NCBI GenBank assembly: GCA_031268195.1
Contig: JAIRXQ010000060.1
Location: 1 to 64,000, forward strand
DNA length: 64,000 bases
Reading direction: 5' to 3'
From: Azoarcus sp.
GTDB taxonomy: Bacteria > Pseudomonadota > Gammaproteobacteria > Burkholderiales > Rhodocyclaceae
Shown in pieces: positions 58,503 through 64,000 of this stretch (the stretch's first letter is position 1; the number at the start of each line of letters is the position of its first letter). The translations under genes were made by a program, and so were the position numbers. A model generated the notes under the pieces. The model was not told where the DNA came from. It saw only the letters and a list, made by a program, of their open reading frames with translations, and ran no database searches.

Positions 58503-59789
58503 TCAGGCGGTACGGGTCAGAACGGCGGCGAAAAACCCGTCGGTATCATGCGCGGGCGGCGACAAGCGCAGGCGTTCGCCGCATTCCAGCGCGATGCCCT
58601 GACCGGCGAGAATCTCCCCGGCGGCGAGCGGCGTGAAATCGGGGTGTCCGGCAAGGAAAGCATCGACCACCGCATCGTTTTCTTCCGCGAGCAAACTGCA
58701 TGTGGCATAAACCAGTCGTCCACCGGGGCGCACGAGCCGGGAAGCGGCATCGAGAATCGCCTGCTGGCGCACGGCCATCTCGTCGATCGCGGCGGGCGTC
58801 TGCCGCCATTTGAGGTCGGGGTTGCGGCGCAAGGTTCCCAGGCCACTGCATGGCACATCGACCAGCACGCGGTCGGCCTTGCCCGCGAGCCGCTTCAGGC
58901 GTGCATCGTGTTCGTGCGCGATGAGCATCGGATGCACATTGGAGAGCCCCGCGCGCGCCATGCGCTCACGCAGCCGCGCCAGCCGTCTTTCAGCCACATC
59001 GAAGGCGTAGAGGCGTCCGCTGGAACGCATCAGCGCCCCCAGGTGCAAGGTCTTGCCGCCCGCGCCGGCGCAGAAATCGACCACGAGCTCGCCGCGCTTC
59101 GGCTGCACGAGAAAACCGAGCAACTGGCTGCCCTCATCTTGCACTTCGAAACTGCCGTCGAGAAAGAGCGCGTGCCGTTGCAGCGCGGGCTTGCCCGCGA
59201 GCCGGATGCCATGCGGCGACAGCCTGCACCGCGCGGCGTCGATGCGGTCGGCGCGCAGACGCGCGAGCACGGCCTCGCGGTCGTTTTTGAGGATGTTGAC
59301 CCGCAAATCGAGTGGCGCGGGGCGGTTGAGGCTGTGCGCCAGCTGTAGCAAACCTTCCTCGCCGTGCACGGCGAGCAGCCGTTCGCACAGCCAGTCCGGG
59401 AAATCGGCGCGCTCGGCCAGCGAGCCTTCGGGCAAAGTCGCCGCCTTCACAGTTTCGATCCAATGCAGTTCCGCCGCCGTCACCACGCCCTCGAACTGGC
59501 GCATCGCCCAGCCCTCGCCGCGCGCCAGCCACGCCAGCAGCAGGCGATGCGGCCTCGCCCCGGCGCCGCACAGGCGATGCAGCCAGCGCAGGCGGCGCAA
59601 CACGCCATAGACGGACTCGGCAACGAACCCCCGGTCGCGGTGGCCGAGCGCGCGATGTTCGCGGAAAAAGCGGGAGAGCGTCGCGTCGGCGGGGTGCTCG
59701 AAGGTGAGCACATCGGCCAGCGCGTGAGCCGCCTGTTCGATGGAATGTTCGATGCCCCGGGCGGCAGCGGATTTGCCTGTCTTTTTCAT
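58503..59789 (-). CDS. rsmB: 16S rRNA (cytosine-C5) methyltransferase, RsmB/NOL1 family
   Basis: An RNA m5C methyltransferase of about 428 aa with an N-terminal NusB-like region, as in RsmB (Fmu), which modifies C967 of 16S rRNA. SAM motif: VVDFCAGAGGKTLHLGALM. The catalytic and helper cysteines are in DVPCSGLGTLRRNPDLKWR and YATCSLLAEEN. The start was chosen at MKKTGKSAAARG (59789), with a GGGGA site upstream. It lies four bases after the DUF3108 gene. Confidence 0.9.
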   Translation of the reverse strand: MKKTGKSAAARGIEHSIEQAAHALADVLTFEHPADATLSRFFREHRALGHRDRGFVAESVYGVLRRLRWLHRLCGAGARPHRLLLAWLARGEGWAMRQFEGVVTAAELHWIETVKAATLPEGSLAERADFPDWLCERLLAVHGEEGLLQLAHSLNRPAPLDLRVNILKNDREAVLARLRADRIDAARCRLSPHGIRLAGKPALQRHALFLDGSFEVQDEGSQLLGFLVQPKRGELVVDFCAGAGGKTLHLGALMRSSGRLYAFDVAERRLARLRERMARAGLSNVHPMLIAHEHDARLKRLAGKADRVLVDVPCSGLGTLRRNPDLKWRQTPAAIDEMAVRQQAILDAASRLVRPGGRLVYATCSLLAEENDAVVDAFLAGHPDFTPLAAGEILAGQGIALECGERLRLSPPAHDTDGFFAAVLTRTA

Positions 59790-59793
59790 TTTT

Positions 59794-60555
59794 TCATTTC
59801 CCCGGCACATTCAGCGCGGTCGCCTCCAGCACCAGCGTCACCGTTTTGGGATCGGTCAGCACGGCGCGCACCGGCACCATCGCATGATCGAGCGCGAGCC
59901 ACAGGTCGATGACGAAACGGCCATCATCGGAACGAATCTTGAAATGACGGGCCGCGAACGTGCCCGCAGGCACCCGCACACTGCCATCCTCCACGCGGCT
60001 CGGACGGGCGCGGCGCGAATCCTTGTTGCCGACCACGAGCAGGCTCTCCGGCAACTCGTCCAGGTGGCCCAGTTGATGCCAGACACTCAGAAGATCCTGA
60101 TCGCCCGCCATCAGATCGGCGCTCCGCCGTTCGCGCTCGCCACGGCGGATGCTCACCCGCTCCGCGTCCCAGTCGAACACCGCCGCTTCCGGCTTCTTGC
60201 CCAACTGGGTCACATCGAACCGTGCTGGGCGCAGACCATTCGCGCCGATACTGCCCTGACTGGCTTGCACATAGCCGAGCCTGCGCAACATCGCCGCGAA
60301 GCCAGTGGTGTCGACATCGAGTTGCATCCAGTATTGATGGCCGTCGTGCGACCAAGTGTGTCGCCCACGTCCGACCGGCAAGTTACCTTCCCCGAACAGC
60401 GAAACCTGATAATCGACCGTGCCGCTCACGGGCCAATTCGCGTTCGGCCAATTGTCCTGCGCCGCCCGCACAGGGGCCGGCAACGCGGCCAGCGCCAGCA
60501 GCATGACCAGGCCGACGATCCAGACCGCACCGCGCATCCGTAATATCGTGTTCAT
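59794..60555 (-). CDS. DUF3108 periplasmic protein
   Basis: A protein of about 253 aa with a signal peptide (MNTILRMRGAVWIVGLVMLL, cut near VRA). It then has the DUF3108 domain: VSGTVDYQVSLFGEG, then FRIRSDDGRFVIDLWLA-like text near the C-terminus, and VRAVLTDPKTVTLVLEA. The family is periplasmic with unknown function and is often next to purN in betaproteobacteria, as here (four bases after it). Start at 60555, selected by the signal peptide. Confidence 0.8.
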   Translation of the reverse strand: MNTILRMRGAVWIVGLVMLLALAALPAPVRAAQDNWPNANWPVSGTVDYQVSLFGEGNLPVGRGRHTWSHDGHQYWMQLDVDTTGFAAMLRRLGYVQASQGSIGANGLRPARFDVTQLGKKPEAAVFDWDAERVSIRRGERERRSADLMAGDQDLLSVWHQLGHLDELPESLLVVGNKDSRRARPSRVEDGSVRVPAGTFAARHFKIRSDDGRFVIDLWLALDHAMVPVRAVLTDPKTVTLVLEATALNVPGK

Positions 60556-60559
60556 TTGG

Positions 60560-61207
60560 TCAATCCGCCTCCAACGGCGGGCAATGCAAAACGAATGCGG
60601 CGGGCCGCATCCCGGCAACGTCGACGCGGCCATCCGGCGTCACGCGCAGCCGCCCCGCGACGAACCAGCGCACGGCCTGCGGATAAATTTTGTGCTCCTC
60701 GGCAAGCACGCGCTGGGCGAGCGTCTCCTCGTCATCGCCCGGCAGCACCGGCACCACGGCCTGAATCACGATCGGCCCGCCGTCGAGTTCCGGCGTCACG
60801 AAATGCACACTCGCCCCATGCACCCGCACCCCGGCAGCCAGTGCGCGGCGGTGCGTGTGCAATCCGGGCAAGCACGGCAACAGCGACGGATGAATATTGA
60901 GCAGCCGCCCCGCGTAATGGCGAACGAAATCCGCGCCCAGCACGCGCATGAACCCGGCAAGCACGACCAGATCGGGCGCATGCGCGTCGATGGCAGCCTC
61001 GAGCGCCGCATCGAATTCGGCGCGCGAGGCGTAGGCGGTGTGATCGACCACCGCGGTGGCGATGCCTTGCCCGGCGGCGAATGCCAGCCCGGCGGCATCG
61101 GCGCGATGACTGAGCACCGCCGCGATGCGCGCACCGGGAATGCCGGCGCGGACGATAGCCTCCATGTTGCTGCCGCGCCCGGAGATCAGGATGACGATGG
61201 ATTTCAT
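60560..61207 (-). CDS. purN: Phosphoribosylglycinamide formyltransferase
   Basis: A formyltransferase of about 215 aa of purine synthesis using 10-formyl-THF. The start MKSIVILISGRGSNMEAIV is the substrate-binding N-terminus. Catalytic Asn/His are in LNIHPSLLPCLPGLHTHRRAL and the Asp in HFVTPELDGGPIVIQ. The length is as for E. coli PurN. It heads a purN-DUF3108-rsmB run on the minus strand. Confidence 0.95.
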   Translation of the reverse strand: MKSIVILISGRGSNMEAIVRAGIPGARIAAVLSHRADAAGLAFAAGQGIATAVVDHTAYASRAEFDAALEAAIDAHAPDLVVLAGFMRVLGADFVRHYAGRLLNIHPSLLPCLPGLHTHRRALAAGVRVHGASVHFVTPELDGGPIVIQAVVPVLPGDDEETLAQRVLAEEHKIYPQAVRWFVAGRLRVTPDGRVDVAGMRPAAFVLHCPPLEAD

Positions 61208-61326
61208 ATATTGTCTAAGCGCCAAAATAAAATCCCGCGGCACAACCGCCACGGGATCGTCCTTGGGCGCGCAGAGTACCAAACCCAACCCTACCACGCC
61301 AGCATCGGGACGGGCTCGAATGTTTC

Positions 61327-61347
61327 AAAACGGGGGCGAAAGCCCCC
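61327..61347 (-). terminator. Terminator downstream of HD-GYP gene
   Basis: GGGGGC and GCCCCC (61332-61337 / 61342-61347) with a GAAA tetraloop, then TTTT on the minus strand. It also has a short T-run on the plus side. Confidence 0.75.
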
Positions 61348-61407
61348 ATTTTCAAAGCCCCATTCTCAAAGTCCCATTCTCATTGGGTCGCGCGCAACGG
61401 GCAGCGC

Positions 61408-62478
61408 CTAATGCATGAAATGCGCCAAAACCCCGCCCTCGCTCTGCTCGGCCCGGAACTGCCCGAATTCATGCTCGAACTGGTTTTCAATTTTCAAAAA
61501 GGCTTCGACCAGCCGGGGATCGAAATGCCGGTCCGCGCCATCGATGATGATCTGCCGCGTTTCCCAGTGACTCAACCCCTTGCGGTAACAACGGTCGTCA
61601 GTGAGGGCATCGTAGACGTCGGCCACGGCCATGATGCGCGCGCACAGCGGAATTTCCTCGCCGCGCAGCCCTTTCGGGTAGCCAGTGCCATCGAATCTCT
61701 CATGGTGCGATTCCGCGATCTGGATGGCGAACTTCAAATAACGCTGCGTCGGCGTGCGCCAATACATGCGGCGCAGGATTTCGCCACCGAGGCTGGAATG
61801 CTTCTTCATGACTTCGTATTCGTCCTGCTCCAGCGGGCCGGGTTTGAGCAGGATCTGGTCGCGGATGCCGATTTTGCCAATATCGTGCAAGGGCGCGGCG
61901 CGCACGATCATGTCGAGATCGGATTCGGGCAGGAGGTCGGCCATTTTTTTCGATTGCTTGCGCAATGTCTCGCCAAGAAGCTGCACGTAGCGGCTGGAAC
62001 GTCCGATGTGCCCCCCCGTGTTGCCGTCGCGGAATTCGACGATTTCGCAGAAACCGAGCACGATGCCGCCTTCGAGTTCGCGCACGTTTTCTTCCAGCAT
62101 GTGCTGATAGTGGTGGAAGCGCAGATGATGCCCGACACGGTGCAACAAAATGGACTTGTTGACCGGCTTGGCAATGAAATCCGCCGCGCCGCGCTGGAAG
62201 CCCTTGATTTCCACGTCGATGTCGTTGCTCCCCGACAGGAATATGACCGGGATCGTGGAGAGCGCGGGCGTCCGGCCAAGGCGTTCCAGCACCTCGAAGC
62301 CGTCCATTTCCGGCATCTCGATGGTCAACAAGATGAGATCGGGACGCATCTTGGAGCAGACTTTCAGCGCCTGTTCGCCGGATTTCGCCTGAATGACGAG
62401 GTAGGTGTCTCTCAGCTGTCGTTGGACATTTCTGAGGTCGGCCTGATTGTCATCCACAACCAAGACAGTGCTTTGCAT
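61408..62478 (-). CDS. Response regulator with HD-GYP c-di-GMP phosphodiesterase domain; phospho-acceptor Asp replaced
   Basis: A cytoplasmic protein of about 356 aa. The receiver domain (about 3-118) starts VLVVDDNQADL. It has FLSGSND for the switch residue and FIAKPVN with the conserved Lys, but the phospho-acceptor position reads LILLTIEMPEMDG. That is Thr at residue 52 instead of Asp. The HD-GYP domain (about 140-340) is complete: APLHDIGKIGI for the metal-binding HD, and SHHERFDGTGYPKGLRGEEIPL for the GYP motif. It should break down c-di-GMP, countering the diguanylate cyclase at 3.4 kb. No adjacent histidine kinase is present. The start ATG at 62478 lacks a clear ribosome-binding site. 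Confidence 0.9.
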   Translation of the reverse strand: MQSTVLVVDDNQADLRNVQRQLRDTYLVIQAKSGEQALKVCSKMRPDLILLTIEMPEMDGFEVLERLGRTPALSTIPVIFLSGSNDIDVEIKGFQRGAADFIAKPVNKSILLHRVGHHLRFHHYQHMLEENVRELEGGIVLGFCEIVEFRDGNTGGHIGRSSRYVQLLGETLRKQSKKMADLLPESDLDMIVRAAPLHDIGKIGIRDQILLKPGPLEQDEYEVMKKHSSLGGEILRRMYWRTPTQRYLKFAIQIAESHHERFDGTGYPKGLRGEEIPLCARIMAVADVYDALTDDRCYRKGLSHWETRQIIIDGADRHFDPRLVEAFLKIENQFEHEFGQFRAEQSEGGVLAHFMH

Positions 62479-62944
62479 GGGGCCCGCGCGGGAGAAATGG
62501 GAGGGTGCGCCGATTATGAGCCGTGAATGCAGCCACCAAGTGTGGACTATGTGACATGCAAATCGTTTTGGTGTTGCATGGCAACAGAAGAGGTCTGTCC
62601 ACCCGCCACAACCCGGCCATGCGCACGAAACCGGCGGCCACGGCCACACACGCGCTGCGAAATCAGCGCAAATGAGCCTACCACCACAATTTCTGCCGCA
62701 TTCGGGCGCACGGCACGCCGCGCGCCGCGGCCACGCCTCGTCCAAACTGGAGCGGGAACCCGCTGCTTTCGATGCAGTGCAACGAAAAACCATTCCGGCG
62801 CGCCCGCATCGCGGTGCGGCAGCAATGAAATCGAATCATTCGTGCGCGCCCACGCCCGGGGATCAGACGCAGGTCAACGGCTGACGCCCTTGCGCGGCAA
62901 CTCGTCGGCGCCGCGCTGACACGGGCGGGCGAGGCGGCCTGATT
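62479..62944. other. Intergenic region, 466 bp, no gene recognised
   Basis: Between the HD-GYP gene (minus) and the lpdA stop (minus). GC-rich, with short plus-strand ORFs (for example 62527-62919) that have no recognisable content or convincing ribosome-binding site. It must hold the HD-GYP promoter. No RNA gene seen. Confidence 0.45.
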
Positions 62945-64000
62945 TCAGAAGTGCAACGCCCGCTTGTCGCAGGCGAGCGCGGCTTCATGCACGACTTCCG
63001 AGAGCGTCGGGTGCGCATGGCAGATGCGCGCGAGGTCTTCCGATGCGGCGAAAAACTCCAGCGCCACCGTCGCTTCGGCAACGAGATCGGACGCACCCGC
63101 GCCAATAATATGCACGCCGAGGAGGCGATCCGTTCTAGCCTCGGCAAGCACCTTCACGAAGCCTTCCGGCGCGCCAATGCCCAGCGCGCGGCCGTTGGCG
63201 AGGAAGGGCACCTTGCCCACCTTATAGGCCACATTCGCGTCTTTCAACTGCTGCTCGGTCTGGCCGACCCAGGCGATTTCCGGCGTGGTGTAGATGACAT
63301 TCGGAATAGCCTCTGGATTGACGTGCCCAGCCTGCCCGGCGATGCGTTCGGCCACCATCACGCCCTCTTCCATCGCCTTGTGGGCGAGCATCGGGCCGCG
63401 CACCACATCGCCAATGGCCCAGATGCCGGGGAGATTGGTGCGGCAATGAGCGTCGACTGCGATCTGGCCGCGCTCGGTGAGCTTTAAGCCCACCGCGCCC
63501 GCGTTCAGGCCCTCGATGTTGGGAATACGGCCAATGGAGACGATGAGACGCTCGGCATCCAACTGGGCGGGCTTGCCGTCCTGGTCGGTATAGGCGATGG
63601 AAACAGCCTTCTTCGTCGCCTTGACTTCGCCGATCTTCACGCCGAGCTGGAAGACAAGGCCCTGTTTGGTCAGGATTTTCTTCGCTTCCCTGGCGATATC
63701 GATGTCGGCCATGCCCAGAAAACCCGGTGCGGCTTCGAGGATGGTGACTTCTGCCCCCAACCGCCGCCACACCGAGCCCATCTCCAGGCCGATGACGCCC
63801 GCACCGACGATGGCGAGCTTCTTCGGCACGGCGTCGATGTCGAGCGCGCCGACGTTGTCGCAGACGATTTTGTTGTCGACGGTGAGGCCCGGCAGATGCC
63901 GCGCCTTGGAGCCGGTGGCGACGATGACGTGCTTCGCTTCCACGTCCTCCGCGCCAACCTTGAGTTTCCAGCCTTCGCCCACCTTGGCGAGGAATGCGCC
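62945..64000 (-). CDS. lpdA: Dihydrolipoyl dehydrogenase, C-terminal three-quarters (runs off the window)
   Basis: The frame is open to the last base of the window, so the N-terminus with the redox disulfide is missing. The visible 351 residues have an FAD/NAD-binding core (IVATGSKARHLPGL; AIVGAGVIGLEMGSVWRRLG), then FAD site IWAIGDVVRGPMLAHKAMEEGVM, and the C-terminal dimer domain with the active-site His-Glu in CHAHPTLSEVVHEAAL. This is the E3 subunit of pyruvate or 2-oxoglutarate dehydrogenase. Presumably odhA/odhB or aceE/aceF lie upstream, outside the window. Confidence 0.93.
   Translation of the reverse strand, partial: GAFLAKVGEGWKLKVGAEDVEAKHVIVATGSKARHLPGLTVDNKIVCDNVGALDIDAVPKKLAIVGAGVIGLEMGSVWRRLGAEVTILEAAPGFLGMADIDIAREAKKILTKQGLVFQLGVKIGEVKATKKAVSIAYTDQDGKPAQLDAERLIVSIGRIPNIEGLNAGAVGLKLTERGQIAVDAHCRTNLPGIWAIGDVVRGPMLAHKAMEEGVMVAERIAGQAGHVNPEAIPNVIYTTPEIAWVGQTEQQLKDANVAYKVGKVPFLANGRALGIGAPEGFVKVLAEARTDRLLGVHIIGAGASDLVAEATVALEFFAASEDLARICHAHPTLSEVVHEAALACDKRALHF

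Noticed and set aside
62527-62919. A 130-codon plus-strand ORF before lpdA
   Set aside because: Arg/Pro-rich composition without motif or ribosome-binding site; probably chance in GC-rich DNA.

Overview
The window looks like the chromosome of a GC-rich Gram-negative betaproteobacterium, most likely of the Rhodocyclales/Nitrosomonadales type. This is inferred from gene order and content, not from a search. The supporting block is leuC-entericidin-leuD-leuB-asd-fimV-(CbiQ-like)-truA-trpF-trpB-trpA-accD-folC-SPOR-cvpA-purF-metZ, which is characteristic of that class. A PEP-CTERM protein, a TpsB-type outer-membrane transporter, LpxH and an O-antigen cluster confirm an LPS-bearing diderm.

Layout. 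1-7 kb: the C-terminus of a TpsB transporter, an SbmA/BacA/YddA-like ABC protein with a degenerate ATPase, glucokinase, a haem-binding diguanylate cyclase and a HerA-like ATPase. 7-14.4 kb: an NYN/cold-shock fusion, cysS, a ppiA-ppiB-lpxH operon, a small membrane protein, a DUF808 protein and an unknown protein with a Cys cluster. 14.4-33.7 kb: the long minus-strand biosynthetic block listed above (Met, purine, folate, fatty-acid, Trp, Leu, Lys/Thr and shikimate pathways), starting with aroC. 34-49.6 kb: a PEP-CTERM protein gene facing a minus-strand O-antigen/polysaccharide cluster. 49.8-64 kb: a giant acyl-CoA dehydratase activase-like protein, a DHH phosphoesterase, nudC, a hydrolase, a bacteriohemerythrin, queD, a small HTH regulator beside a perfect palindrome, rsmB, a DUF3108 protein, purN, an HD-GYP response regulator and the end of lpdA.

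The O-antigen operon is transcribed from about 49.62 kb towards 34.7 kb. Its leader carries an exact 12-base ops element (the RfaH recruitment site) between a candidate promoter and wbpB. The genes wbpB, wbpE, wbpD and wbpI, with the amidotransferase trio hisF-like, hisH-like and wbpG, match the Pseudomonas aeruginosa route to UDP-ManNAc3NAcA and its amidated form ManNAc(3NAm)A. A Wzx flippase, glycosyltransferases, a DegT aminotransferase, a methyltransferase and a PglC-type phosphoglycosyl transferase complete the set. No Wzy, Wzz, WbpA or nucleotide-sugar 4,6-dehydratase is present here. The central part, roughly 39.7-46.8 kb, is visibly AT-rich compared with the rest.

The most striking feature is the acyltransferase-3/SGNH gene at 44855-46830. 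It is split by a frameshift that falls in a tandem heptanucleotide repeat. Gain of one repeat unit, or loss of two, would restore a single frame of about 660 or 653 codons. This has the design of a phase-variable O-antigen O-acetylation switch, currently OFF. Together with the ops element it suggests a cluster under both RfaH-type antitermination and slipped-strand control of surface modification.
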